The notes below the pieces were generated by a model, which was not told the origin of the DNA, ran no database searches, and worked only from the letters and a program-made list of their open reading frames with translations. Position numbers and translations under genes: made by a program. A DNA stretch of 64,000 nt from Azospirillum brasilense (GTDB lineage Bacteria > Pseudomonadota > Alphaproteobacteria > Azospirillales > Azospirillaceae): assembly GCF_007827815.1 (NCBI RefSeq), contig NZ_VITH01000002.1, forward strand, positions 434,001 to 498,000, given 5' to 3'. Shown here piece by piece: positions 1 through 8,525 of this stretch (within the stretch, counting starts at the first letter, position 1; each line of letters opens with the position of its first letter).

Positions 1-935
1 CGCGCCGCCTCCCAAAAGGCCGTCGTCAGCTTGGTGCTTTCCGCCTCGCTGCCGTCGTTGCGCACCGTGAACAGCGGCGAGTGCACGCTGCTCGAGAACA
101 GGCCCGAACCGGTCATCTGGGCCACGCAGAAGCGTTCGCGCACCGGCGCGGCCGGCAGGACCGGCGCATCGGCGTACACGGCACCCGGCGGCAGGGCCGG
201 GGTCGTGCTGATGATCGGGCCGACGATCAGCTCGCGCGGCTCGCGGGCGCGCCACAGCTTGACCAGCACGCTCTGCCCGCTGGGCACCACGCCCAGAACG
301 CGGCGCATCTGCATCACATCATCCACCGCGACGCCGCGCACCTCCAGGATCACGTCGCCACCGCGGATGCCCGACAGCTCGGCCGCCTTGCCCGGGACCA
401 GCGCCGTCACCACCAGGCCGCGCGGCGACTCCAGCCCCAAGGCCTGCGTCAGATGGGGTGTCAACGGACCCACAGCCGCTCCCATCGCCCCCTGCGGTTC
501 GCTCGCCGGTGCCGCGGCGGGAGCGACCGTGCCGGCCACCGCTCCGCTGATGCCATTGGGGCCGGTGGTGACGGTCGTCGCCGGTGCGGAGCCCGCACCC
601 GCCACCGTGCCGCCACCCTCCGCGCAACTCTGTTCCGCCATGACCTGACGCACCGCCTTGATGTTGACCACCACAGCCTCGCGGTACACCGGGTCCACCG
701 TGGGCAGTTGGTCAATGTAGCCTTTCTGGAGCGACGCCAGGGCTTGGCAGCCCGTGCCCCGGTAGGAGGGGACCATATCGGCCACCAGCGACGCCTCCGA
801 CCGCATGCTCGCCGCGTTCATCGCTCCGATCGCCAGCCCGGCCGGATCGAGCGCGCAGCCCGACACCATCGCCGCCCCGGAAACCGCCACCAGCGCGGGC
901 ATCCATGCCCTGGCCGCTTTGCTAACGCGCTGCAT
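1..935 (-). CDS. PDZ-domain lipoprotein, partial (3' end outside window)
   Basis: The open frame begins at an ATG at 935 (GGGGGAG about 9 nt upstream) and runs off the window, giving at least 311 residues. The N-terminus is basic, then hydrophobic, and ends in a lipobox-like V-S-G-C with Cys27 as the probable acylation site, so this is a predicted envelope lipoprotein. Residues about 100-150 are a low-complexity Ala/Gly/Thr/Pro linker. Residues about 155-235 look like a PDZ domain: a GL-like carboxylate loop (SPRGLVVTALVPG), then SGIRGGDVILEVRGV, as in HtrA and RseP. No Ser/His/Asp protease domain is seen before the PDZ, so it is probably a scaffold or periplasmic binding protein. The partner and role are unknown, and what follows the PDZ lies outside the window. 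Confidence 0.75.
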   Translation of the reverse strand, partial: MQRVSKAARAWMPALVAVSGAAMVSGCALDPAGLAIGAMNAASMRSEASLVADMVPSYRGTGCQALASLQKGYIDQLPTVDPVYREAVVVNIKAVRQVMAEQSCAEGGGTVAGAGSAPATTVTTGPNGISGAVAGTVAPAAAPASEPQGAMGAAVGPLTPHLTQALGLESPRGLVVTALVPGKAAELSGIRGGDVILEVRGVAVDDVMQMRRVLGVVPSGQSVLVKLWRAREPRELIVGPIISTTPALPPGAVYADAPVLPAAPVRERFCVAQMTGSGLFSSSVHSPLFTVRNDGSEAESTKLTTAFWEAA

Positions 936-1227
936 CAAGCCCGTCTCCCCCGTGTCGCTCTTGCGGAACCCTCGATCCGCTGATCTCCGGGTGCAGTGTG
1001 CCCGCTCAAAAGTGGTAAGAAAAGCGGCGGCAAGCCTGTGCCGTGCTTTCGTCGGCCAAAACGTCGCACCTTGCGGTCGATCCAGCCCGGCGGACCCTTT
1101 TCCGGATGCGGCGGCCCTGTGCGGCGATGGAGCCGTGCGTCCGGCCGCAGGAAATCTTTGTGTCGCCGCGTCTCTGTGGTTAAGTCTCCCACCAGACAAC
1201 GACCACCCCATCATCGGCGACCCTCCC

Positions 1228-2142
1228 ATGTCCTCCTCCAAGCTCTGGCGCATCGCGCTCGTCATTCCCGAAGCCCACGCCCCCGCGTTCGCCGAGGCGA
1301 TTGGCGATCACGCCGACGCGGTGTCCACCTTCGAGTTGGAGGAGCACGGCGACTGGCTGGTCGAGGCGACGGTCTACGGGCAGCCGGACGAGCCGCGGCT
1401 GAACGCCCGCGTCGCCGTGCTGGCCGAGGCCGTGGGCATCCCCGAGCCGAAGCTGATCGTCGAGGAGCTGCCGCTCATCGACTGGGTGTCGCACAGCTAC
1501 CAGGGCTTCCCGCCGATCCAGGCCGGGCGCTTCTTCGTCCACGGCTCCCACCATGAGGGCATCGTCCCGGCGGGCAGCATCCCGCTGCTGGTCGACGCCG
1601 CCACCGCCTTCGGCACGGGCGAGCACGGCTCGACCAAGGGCTGCCTGATGGCGCTGGACCGGCTGGCCCGCCGCATGAGCCTGCCGCACGCCGGTCGGGG
1701 CGGGGCGCTCGACATGGGCTGCGGTTCGGGCATCCTGGCGCTGGCGGTGACCAAGCGCTGGCGGGTGCCGGTCACCGCCGTGGACATCGACCCGGAGGCG
1801 GTGCGCGTCACCCGCGTCAACGCCGCGCTCAACGGGGTGAAGGCCCGCATCCGCTCGCAGGGCGGCGACGGTTACCACACCGCCATCGTGGGCAAGCACA
1901 AGCCCTACCGCCTGATCACCGCCAACATCCTGGCCCGTCCGCTGGCCCGCATGGCGCCGAAGCTCAAGCGCCATCTGCAGCGCGGCGGCGTCGCCATCCT
2001 GGCCGGCCTGCTGAACCGGCAGGAGCGCCACGTCATCCAGGCGCACCGCACCCAGGGCCTGCATCTGGTCGCGCGCATCCCGGTCGGCGAATGGACCACC
2101 CTTGTGGTGAAGCGCCCGAAGCGGACGGCCGTAAAGGGCTGA
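1228..2142 (+). CDS. prmA: Ribosomal protein L11 methyltransferase PrmA
   Basis: 304 aa, the usual PrmA length. PrmA trimethylates ribosomal protein L11 with S-adenosylmethionine. The C-terminal Rossmann methyltransferase domain has the family loop ATAFGTGEHGSTKG before motif I, motif I LDMGCGSGILALA, the acidic end of strand 2 (VDIDPEA), and the ANILARPL motif IV equivalent of the family NILA. The N-terminal about 100 residues fit the L11-recognition domain. The frame is open about 420 bases further upstream, but that part has no PrmA character, so the ATG at 1228 is chosen; no strong Shine-Dalgarno is visible. The 292 bases between this gene and the divergent PDZ lipoprotein gene should hold both promoters, but no convincing one was recognised. 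Confidence 0.95.
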   Translation: MSSSKLWRIALVIPEAHAPAFAEAIGDHADAVSTFELEEHGDWLVEATVYGQPDEPRLNARVAVLAEAVGIPEPKLIVEELPLIDWVSHSYQGFPPIQAGRFFVHGSHHEGIVPAGSIPLLVDAATAFGTGEHGSTKGCLMALDRLARRMSLPHAGRGGALDMGCGSGILALAVTKRWRVPVTAVDIDPEAVRVTRVNAALNGVKARIRSQGGDGYHTAIVGKHKPYRLITANILARPLARMAPKLKRHLQRGGVAILAGLLNRQERHVIQAHRTQGLHLVARIPVGEWTTLVVKRPKRTAVKG

Positions 2143-2209
2143 TGCCCCTGGATTTCGGTCCTCCCGTCGCCATTTCCTTCCGGACGTATGGACGACCCGC
2201 GGAGGACCG

Positions 2210-2671
2210 ATGCTGAACCGGATCAGGGCGCTGTTCCAGGAGAACGACCCCGGCGACGACCGCCACAGGCTGGAGGCCGCCGCCGCCGCCCTTCTGGTCG
2301 AGGCCGCACGCACCGACAACACCATTTCCCAGGCGGAGCGCGAGCGCATCCTCGACGTCACCCGCCGCCACTTCAAGCTGAGCGAGGAGGAGGCGCAGGA
2401 CCTGCTGTCCGCCGCCGTGTTCGACACGGAGGGCGCCTCGCCCTACTACCGCTACGTCACGGTGATCAACGACCACTGCCCGCCGGACAAGCGGCTGTGG
2501 ATCATCGAGATGCTGTGGGAGGTCGCCTACGCCGACGGCGAGCTGAACGACCTGGAATCAAACCTGCTGCGCCGCATCGGCGGCCTGTTGCATGTGCCCG
2601 ACGTCGACCGCGGTCTCGCGCGCAAGCGCGTGCTGGAACGGCTGGGCCTGCCCGACGATTCGGGGCTGTAA
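2210..2671 (+). CDS. TerB-family protein
   Basis: 153 aa, all helical, with the TerB layout: two similar halves, each with an acidic metal-binding-like segment (EAARTDNTISQAERERI and EVAYADGELNDLESNLL). TerB domains are linked to tellurite resistance and membrane stress, but stand-alone copies like this one are common in alphaproteobacteria and have no proven function. GGAGG lies 4-5 nt before the ATG. It follows prmA by 67 bases on the same strand and may be co-transcribed. No other ter genes are nearby, so tellurite resistance should not be assumed. A second TerB domain occurs in the window in the DnaJ protein at 43689-44426. Confidence 0.85.
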   Translation: MLNRIRALFQENDPGDDRHRLEAAAAALLVEAARTDNTISQAERERILDVTRRHFKLSEEEAQDLLSAAVFDTEGASPYYRYVTVINDHCPPDKRLWIIEMLWEVAYADGELNDLESNLLRRIGGLLHVPDVDRGLARKRVLERLGLPDDSGL

Positions 2672-2780
2672 GGCGTCCCGCCGGGGGCTTCGCGCGGCTA
2701 TGCCCTTTCCCGCGCTTGCGCGGTGGGGCGTCCCTGCCTAGCCTGTCGCGGACGGCTTCACCGGATGAGGATCAGCCCCC

Positions 2781-4811
2781 GTGTCCAGCGCTTACCGCGG
2801 CGACGAAACCCTGGCGCAGCTCTTGGCCCAGGCGGGCCTGCCCCACACCCCCGCGGACATCCGCAGCCTCGTCGCCGGGGTGCTCGCCGCGCCGGAGGGG
2901 GAGGACCCCGACGGCTGGATGGTCCTGGTCGGAGCGCGGCTTCCGGAGGACCTCGCCGGGCAGCTCCGCGCCCTGAAGGCCGACCTTGCTGACGGTCGCG
3001 TCGCAAGCGCGCCGGATTACGCCGCCCGCATCGCCGCCCTGCGCGGCGTCCTGGCGCGCGCCGACATCGACGGCTTCATCGTGCCGCGCGGCGACGAGCA
3101 TCAGGGCGAGTATGTGCCGCCGCGCGCCCAGCGCCTCGCCTGGCTGACCGGCTTCACCGGATCGGCCGGCCACGCCGTCGTCGGGCGCCAGCGCGCCGCC
3201 GTCTTCGTGGACGGGCGCTACACCCTCCAGGTCCAGACGGAGGTGTCGGGCGATCTCTACGAATACCGGCATCTGGTCGACGACCCGCTGACCGAGTGGG
3301 TGGGAGAGGCGCTGCCGCAGGGCGGGCGCCTCGGCTACGACCCGTGGCTGCACACCGCCGGCTGGGTGGAGCGCACCCGCCAGCAGCTGGAGCGCATCGG
3401 CCTGTCGCTGGTGCCCTGCCCGGGCAACCCGGTGGACCGCGTGTGGACCGACCAGCCGCCGCCCCCGCTGGCCCCGGTGGTCGCCCAGGACCTCGTCTTC
3501 GCCGGGGACAGCGCCGCCGACAAGCGCGCCCGCCTCGCCGGCGACCTGGCGCGCAACGGCATCGGCGCCGTGGTGCTGACCCAGCCCGATTCCATCGCGT
3601 GGCTGCTCAACCTGCGCGGCGCGGACGTGCCCTGCACGCCGCTGCCGCTGTCCTTCGCGATCCTGAAGGACGACGCGCAGGTGGACCTGTTCATCGACCG
3701 CCGCAAGCTGGCGCCGGGCGTCGAGGCCCATCTCGGCAACCAGGTCGCCGTGCGCGCCCCGGACGAGCTGGGGACCGCGCTCGACGGGCTGGGTCGCGAG
3801 GGGCGCAAGGTGATGGCCGACCCGGCCAGCACCTCGGCCTGGATCTTCGACCGGCTGCACATGGCCGGCGCCAAGCTGGAGCGCGACCCCGATCCCTGCG
3901 CCCTGCCCAAGGCCTGCAAGAACGAGGCGGAGCTGGCCGGCACCCGCGCCGCCCACGCCCGCGACGGCGCGGCGCTCGTCCGCTTCCTGCACTGGCTGTC
4001 GCAGGAGGCGCCGTCGGGCGCGGTGACGGAGATCGCGGCGGCGGACCGGCTGCTGGCCTTCCGCCGCGCCAACGACCGCTTCCGCGGCCTCAGCTTCGAC
4101 ACGATCTCCGGGGCGGGGCCGAACGGCGCCATCGTCCATTACCGGGTGTCGGAGGCGACCGACCGCCGGCTGGAGCCGGGCAGCCTGTTCCTGCTGGACA
4201 GCGGGGCCCAGTATCAGGACGGCACCACCGACGTGACGCGCACCATCGCCATCGGTGCGCCGACCCCGGAGATGCGCGAGCGCTTCACGCTGGTCCTCAA
4301 GGGCCACATCGCCGTCAGCACGGCGCGATTCCCGCGCGGCACCACCGGGTCGCAGCTCGACACGCTGGCGCGCCTGCCACTGTGGTCGCTGGGACTCGAC
4401 TACGACCACGGCACCGGCCACGGGGTGGGCAGCTACCTGTCGGTGCACGAGGGGCCGCAGCGGATCTCCAAGGTGCCGAACAGCGTCGCGCTGCAGCCCG
4501 GCATGATCCTGTCCAACGAGCCCGGCTACTACAAGACCGGCGCCTACGGCATCCGCATCGAGAACCTGATCGTCGTCCAGCCGCTCGACCTGCCGATGGC
4601 GGAGCGGCCCATGCTGGGGTTCGAGGTGCTGACCCTGGCCCCCATCGACCGCAATCTGGTCGAGCCGGCGCTGCTGACCCAGGCGGAGATCGCCTGGCTG
4701 AACGCCTACCACAACCAGGTGCGCGAGGCGCTGGAGCCGCGGCTCGCGGGTGAGGGGGATGCCGCCGTGATGCAATGGTTGAGGCAGGCGACGTCCCCGA
4801 TCATCGTCTGA
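2781..4811 (+). CDS. Xaa-Pro aminopeptidase (aminopeptidase P, M24B)
   Basis: 676 aa, matching the three-domain aminopeptidase P type: two creatinase-like N-terminal domains, then the M24 pita-bread catalytic domain and a C-terminal extension. It removes the N-terminal residue from peptides with proline second, in the cytoplasm. Metal ligands are visible: Asp pair in LLDSGAQYQDGTTDVTRT (about residues 472-486), His in GTGHGVGSY, Glu in LSNEPGYY and Glu in GIRIEN. The start is the GTG at 2781; the first 70 residues are less conserved, so a later start is possible. No signal peptide is seen. The gene stands alone, followed by a 315-base gap before cheY. Confidence 0.93.
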   Translation: MSSAYRGDETLAQLLAQAGLPHTPADIRSLVAGVLAAPEGEDPDGWMVLVGARLPEDLAGQLRALKADLADGRVASAPDYAARIAALRGVLARADIDGFIVPRGDEHQGEYVPPRAQRLAWLTGFTGSAGHAVVGRQRAAVFVDGRYTLQVQTEVSGDLYEYRHLVDDPLTEWVGEALPQGGRLGYDPWLHTAGWVERTRQQLERIGLSLVPCPGNPVDRVWTDQPPPPLAPVVAQDLVFAGDSAADKRARLAGDLARNGIGAVVLTQPDSIAWLLNLRGADVPCTPLPLSFAILKDDAQVDLFIDRRKLAPGVEAHLGNQVAVRAPDELGTALDGLGREGRKVMADPASTSAWIFDRLHMAGAKLERDPDPCALPKACKNEAELAGTRAAHARDGAALVRFLHWLSQEAPSGAVTEIAAADRLLAFRRANDRFRGLSFDTISGAGPNGAIVHYRVSEATDRRLEPGSLFLLDSGAQYQDGTTDVTRTIAIGAPTPEMRERFTLVLKGHIAVSTARFPRGTTGSQLDTLARLPLWSLGLDYDHGTGHGVGSYLSVHEGPQRISKVPNSVALQPGMILSNEPGYYKTGAYGIRIENLIVVQPLDLPMAERPMLGFEVLTLAPIDRNLVEPALLTQAEIAWLNAYHNQVREALEPRLAGEGDAAVMQWLRQATSPIIV

Positions 4812-5126
4812 TGGAAATGGCCCGGAGTGGACCATTGGACGCGGGTGGACGGCGTGAAAGGCGAGAATCAGCCCGTGCGTTCGCCTGTGAATTCTGGCAA
4901 GGTCCCCACCCGGCGCAGGGGCATGCCTGTTCGGACCGCCGCGAAATTCGGCGGACTTGGTAACCCGATATTTACGGGCGTAGGTCACTGTGGCCGTGAG
5001 GGATGACTTTTCGGCAGACTTAAGGCATCACAGTCGGACCAGATCGACCCCGGCGCACGCCATGCCGCGCCGGGCGGCTGAACGCCGGGCCGGTGCCCAG
5101 CAACGGAAGAATGCGGAGACGCGTAG
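4812..5126. other. Intergenic region upstream of cheY
   Basis: 315 bases without a credible gene. It contains a possible hairpin (CCGCCG...CGGCGG around 4937-4958) soon after aminopeptidase P and a GC-rich dyad just before cheY. A cheY promoter is expected in the right half, but no -35/-10 pair could be assigned with confidence. Confidence 0.4.
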
Positions 5127-5492
5127 ATGAAGATCCTTGTCGTCGATGACTACGCCACCATGCGGCGCATCGTGCGGAACCTCCTGACCCAGATCGGCTA
5201 CACGGACATCGACGAGGCCGGCGACGGCGTCTCGGCCCTGCAGAAGCTGCGCGAGAGCAAGTTCGGCCTCATCATTTCCGACTGGAACATGGAGCCGATG
5301 ACCGGTCTGCAGCTCCTCAAGGAGATCCGCGCCGACGCCAAGCTCGCTTCGACCCCGTTCATCATGGTCACCGCCGAGAGCAAGACCGAGAACGTGATCG
5401 CCGCCAAGCAGGCCGGTGTGAACAACTACATCGTGAAGCCTTTCAACGCCGATACCCTGAAGCAGAAGATCCAGGCCGTCATCGGCGGGTAA
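5127..5492 (+). CDS. cheY: Chemotaxis response regulator CheY
   Basis: 121 aa, a single receiver domain with no output domain. All signature residues are present: acidic pair Asp7/Asp8, phospho-acceptor Asp52 (IISDWNM), Thr82, Tyr101 and Lys104 (KPF). The ISDWNMEPMTGL stretch is typical of CheY, which when phosphorylated binds the FliM flagellar switch protein and changes rotation. It sits directly upstream of two CheZ-family genes, so regulator and phosphatases are likely made from one transcript. No cheA, cheW, cheB or cheR is present in the window, so the phosphate donor must be encoded elsewhere. Confidence 0.95.
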   Translation: MKILVVDDYATMRRIVRNLLTQIGYTDIDEAGDGVSALQKLRESKFGLIISDWNMEPMTGLQLLKEIRADAKLASTPFIMVTAESKTENVIAAKQAGVNNYIVKPFNADTLKQKIQAVIGG

Positions 5493-5508
5493 GGAGTGGT
5501 TGGGTTGG
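5491..5508 (+). promoter_or_regulatory. Ribosome binding site that decides the cheZ start
   Basis: AAGGAG (5491-5496) overlaps the cheY stop codon (TAA 5490-5492). It is 8 nt before the TTG at 5505 but overlaps the GTG at 5496. This favours the TTG start and suggests translational coupling to cheY. Confidence 0.65.
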
Positions 5509-6605
5509 ATCAGCTTCCGCAGCTTTCCGAGGAAGAGTTCGACCAGATCGAGGAAGCGATCGCCCGCACGACCAAGGGGCGAGCCTTCCTGCGCCGCTTC
5601 CACCGCCGAGCCCATGGGGCCGCGGCGGAGGAGGTGCGCAAGATGCTGCTGGAGTTCCGCAGCTCCTGGCATCAGCAGAGCGAGGTGGTGGAAGCCTCCA
5701 AGCACGTCGAGGTGCTGCGGCGCGAGCTGATGGAGATGGCTGCCTCCATCGAGCAGGCGCGGCGCGAGGTCGCGGCCCTGCGTCCGCCCGACGCCGGCGG
5801 CGACAAGATCATATCGGCGACCAACGAGCTGGACGCCATCGTCATCTCCACCGAACGCGCGTCCTTCGAGATCCTGAACGCCGCCGAGCGGCTGATGGAC
5901 CTGTCGGGCAAGCTGAAGGCGGAGGGCGCCGACCCCGGCCTGTGCTCCGAGATCGAGGGGGAGGTGACCAACATCTTCACCGCCTGCTCGTTCCAGGACC
6001 TGACCGGCCAGCGCACCAGCAAGGTGGTCAACGCGCTGCGCTACATCGAGCAGCGCGTCAACGCGATGATCAACATCTGGGGCGTCGAGAAGCTCGCCGG
6101 CCTCCAGGTCGCGCCCGAGAACACGGACACCCGGCCGGACGCCCATCTGCTGAACGGTCCCCAGCTCGACGGCCTCGGCGTCAGCCAAGCCGACGTGGAC
6201 AGCATGTTCGACAGCCCGGCGATGGCGGCACCGCCCCCGCCGCCGGCTCCCGAACCGCCGCCCGCTCCGTCTCCTGCCGACGCCCCGGCGGCGGCCCAGG
6301 CCGGAGCCAAGGCGAGTCAGGCCGACATCGACAGCCTGTTCGACAGCCCGGCTCCGGCTCCGGCAAAGGCCAGCCAGGCCGACATCGACAGCCTGTTCGA
6401 CAGTCCGGCCCCCGCTCCGGCCGCGGCTCCGCCGCCACCCGCTCCGGCTGCGGCCCCCGCCGCGAAGAAGCCGGTGCCGAAGCCCGCCTCGGCGGCCAAG
6501 CCCGCTCCGAAGCCGGCCGCCAAGCCTGCGGCCGCCCCGCCGCCCGCGGCGGACGAGCCTCCGGCGCCGCTGGATCAGGCGGCCATCGACGCGCTGTTCG
6601 GCTGA
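5505..6605 (+). CDS. cheZ: CheZ-family CheY-P phosphatase with repeated tether motifs
   Basis: 366 aa if started at the TTG at 5505. AAGGAG at 5491-5496 lies 8 nt from this TTG but overlaps the alternative GTG at 5496, so the TTG is preferred. Residues 1-200 are helical and contain the CheZ catalytic signature FQDLTGQR (Asp165, Gln169), equivalent to Asp143/Gln147 of E. coli CheZ; the Gln positions the water that attacks CheY phosphate. After residue 225 the protein is a disordered Pro/Ala/Lys tail with four short copies of an S/D-Q-x-x-(I/V)-D-x-(M/L)-F motif at residues 226-238, 270-282, 289-301 and 356-366. The motif resembles the C-terminal CheY-binding peptide of E. coli CheZ and the N-terminus of FliM. 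Normal CheZ has one copy. Confidence 0.85.
   Translation: MDQLPQLSEEEFDQIEEAIARTTKGRAFLRRFHRRAHGAAAEEVRKMLLEFRSSWHQQSEVVEASKHVEVLRRELMEMAASIEQARREVAALRPPDAGGDKIISATNELDAIVISTERASFEILNAAERLMDLSGKLKAEGADPGLCSEIEGEVTNIFTACSFQDLTGQRTSKVVNALRYIEQRVNAMINIWGVEKLAGLQVAPENTDTRPDAHLLNGPQLDGLGVSQADVDSMFDSPAMAAPPPPPAPEPPPAPSPADAPAAAQAGAKASQADIDSLFDSPAPAPAKASQADIDSLFDSPAPAPAAAPPPPAPAAAPAAKKPVPKPASAAKPAPKPAAKPAAAPPPAADEPPAPLDQAAIDALFG
6312..6407 (+). repeat. Direct repeat inside cheZ tail
   Basis: Two near-identical copies of about 39-45 bases with a 57-base period (6312-6350 and 6369-6407), each encoding A-S-Q-A-D-I-D-S-L-F-D-S-P. High nucleotide identity points to a recent in-frame duplication of one tether motif. 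Confidence 0.9.
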
Positions 6606-6805
6606 CCTCCCGGTCAACAAGACGGTTCGGCGTCGGATTTGTGAAGAGTTGCCGCCGCGCCAGACGGCCGGCGCATTGGGACCTGAAGTTTGCTATGACA
6701 ATCGTCGCCCGCCGGGTCGATGCCGGCCTTGGCGGGCAGTCCTGACCAGACGGGCCGGCGTGCGCGGATGCCCCGGACGTCCCTTCGGAAAGAGGCGCAG
6801 CCCGC

Positions 6806-7543
6806 ATGAGGAATCTCTCGAAACCCTTCATGGCGGAGCTTCAGAAGGCCCGCCGGACCGGCAACCCCTACCAGGGGGTGGTGGATGACACCGCCGCCCT
6901 GGCGCCGGCGCTGGCCTCGCTGCCGTCCGGCCCGGTCACCGTGGACAACAGCGACGTCATCCGCGCCATCAGCGATCTCGGCGCGAAGCTCGACCGCTTC
7001 CTGACCATGGACGCCCAGCAGATCGACCAGATCCAGGTCGAGATCGCCGACATCTCGGGCCGCATCAAGGCCACCAAGGTGGAGATGGCGGCGATCCGCC
7101 ACCCGCTGGCCGGCGACGACAAGTTCGTGCAGGCGTCGCAGGAACTGAACGCCGTCGTCTCGGCGACGGAGGCCGCCACCAACACGATCATGGCCTGCGC
7201 CGAGGAGCTGGAGGAGGTCGTTCACGAGCTGAAATCGTCGCTGCCGGAGGGCTACCACGCCGACCGCGTCAACGACATGAACGACGTGATCGTCCGCATC
7301 TACGAGGCCTGCAACTTCCAGGACCTGACCGGCCAGCGCATCACCAAGGTCGTCCGCGCCCTGTCCTTCATCGAGGAGCGCGTCGACGCCATGATGAGCC
7401 ACTGGAACAAGCGCGAGTTCGAGGCGATGCCGTTGCCGCCCACCGTCACCAAGATGGACGAGACGCTGGAGCTGCACGGCCCGGCCGACCATCAGGAGAT
7501 GGGCAACATCAGCCAGGCCGATATTGACGCCCTGTTCGGCTGA
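6806..7543 (+). CDS. Second CheZ-family protein
   Basis: 245 aa, paralogous to the protein encoded just upstream. It has the same catalytic signature FQDLTGQR (Asp173, Gln177) followed by the same helix (KVVRALSFIEERVDAMM, compare KVVNALRYIEQRVNAMI). Here the tail is short and carries one terminal tether-like motif, ISQADIDALFG, at the extreme C-terminus, as in classical CheZ. The N-terminal 50 residues differ from the upstream protein. The ATG at 6806 is preceded by AAAGAGG. The 200-base gap from cheZ could hold its own promoter. It may dephosphorylate the same CheY or a different one, or form mixed dimers with the first protein; the sequence cannot separate these. Confidence 0.8.
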   Translation: MRNLSKPFMAELQKARRTGNPYQGVVDDTAALAPALASLPSGPVTVDNSDVIRAISDLGAKLDRFLTMDAQQIDQIQVEIADISGRIKATKVEMAAIRHPLAGDDKFVQASQELNAVVSATEAATNTIMACAEELEEVVHELKSSLPEGYHADRVNDMNDVIVRIYEACNFQDLTGQRITKVVRALSFIEERVDAMMSHWNKREFEAMPLPPTVTKMDETLELHGPADHQEMGNISQADIDALFG

Positions 7544-7638
7544 TCGGTTCGGCTGACCGGACCCCGCTTCCCGCCTTTCAATCCGGGCGCCCGGCCGCGT
7601 CATGGCGGCGAGGTTCGAAATTTGTTCGCCGAAGCGGC

Positions 7639-7669
7639 TTGCCGCCCCCGCGCCCCGGCGTGCTATATA
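7639..7669 (+). promoter_or_regulatory. Probable housekeeping promoter of bamD
   Basis: TTGCCG (7639-7644) and TATATA (7664-7669) are separated by 19 bases; using CTATAT instead gives 18. The bamD ATG is 30 bases downstream. It is one of few AT-rich patches here. Confidence 0.5.
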
Positions 7670-7698
7670 GGGCCAACTTCGAAAGCATCGCGACGACC

Positions 7699-8517
7699 AT
7701 GCCCCGCCGTTTTTCCCGTCTGCCGCTTGCGGCCCTCCTCCTGGCTTCCGCCCTGACCGCCTGCTCCTCGACCAAACCCGAGGACCAGTATGTCGAGCGA
7801 CCGGCCGAGCAGATCTACCAAGAGGCCGACGCCGCCATGCGGGAGGAGCGGTTCAAGGTGGCCGCCAAGCTCTATGACGAGGTGGAGCGCCAGCACCCCT
7901 ATTCCGAATGGGCGGGCAAGGCGCAGATCATGGCGGCCTACGCCCATTACCAGGATCTGAAGTACGACGACGCGATCCTGGCGCTCGACCGCTACATCCA
8001 GCTCCATCCGGGCAGCCCGGACGTCGCCTACGCCTACTACATGCGGGCGCTGTCCTATTACGAGCAGATCACCGACGTCCGCCGCGACCAGCGCATGACC
8101 CGTCTGGCGCTCGATGCGCTGTCGGAGGTCGTGCGCCGCTTCCCGGACAGCCAGTACGCCCGCGACGCCAAGATCAAGATCGACCTGACCAACGACCATC
8201 TCGCCGGCAAGGAGATGGAGGTCGGGCGCTTCTATCTGAAGCAGCGCCAGTACACCGCCGCCATCGGCCGGTTCCGCATGGTGATTGAAAACTACCAGAC
8301 CACCTCCCACGTCCCTGAGGCGCTGCACCGGCTGGTGGAGTGCTATCTGGCGCTGGGAATCACGGACGAGGCGAAGACCGCCGCCGCCGTGCTCGGCCAC
8401 AACTTCCCCGGCAGCGAATGGTACACGGACAGCTACGCACTGCTGGTGGACGCCAACGTGCGTCCGGAGCGAAACGAGAAGTCCTGGATCAGCAGAGCCT
8501 GGAGCTCCCTGTTCTAG
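7699..8517 (+). CDS. bamD: Outer membrane assembly lipoprotein BamD
   Basis: 272 aa. A basic N-terminus, a hydrophobic segment and the lipobox LTAC give a lipoprotein signal peptide with Cys about residue 23. The mature protein is a chain of TPR-like helical repeats (for example QIYQEADAAMREERFKVA and KAQIMAAYAHYQDLKYDDA), as in BamD/ComL, the essential lipoprotein that works with BamA to insert beta-barrel proteins into the outer membrane. The frame is open from 7639, but the ATG at 7699 gives the correct signal peptide. recN follows 8 bases later, an arrangement common in alphaproteobacteria downstream of the dcw region. Confidence 0.95.
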   Translation: MPRRFSRLPLAALLLASALTACSSTKPEDQYVERPAEQIYQEADAAMREERFKVAAKLYDEVERQHPYSEWAGKAQIMAAYAHYQDLKYDDAILALDRYIQLHPGSPDVAYAYYMRALSYYEQITDVRRDQRMTRLALDALSEVVRRFPDSQYARDAKIKIDLTNDHLAGKEMEVGRFYLKQRQYTAAIGRFRMVIENYQTTSHVPEALHRLVECYLALGITDEAKTAAAVLGHNFPGSEWYTDSYALLVDANVRPERNEKSWISRAWSSLF

Positions 8518-8525
8518 GACGATCC

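Noticed and set aside
2210..2671. Tellurite-resistance operon
   Set aside because: Only isolated TerB domains occur, with no terC, terD or terZ genes, so resistance should not be assumed.
2772..4988. Very long antisense open frames (also opposite recN, ftsZ, ligA and hydantoinase)
   Set aside because: They arise from high GC and third-position bias; the encoded sequences are Arg/Gly/Ala-rich with no motifs, and a real gene occupies the other strand in each case.
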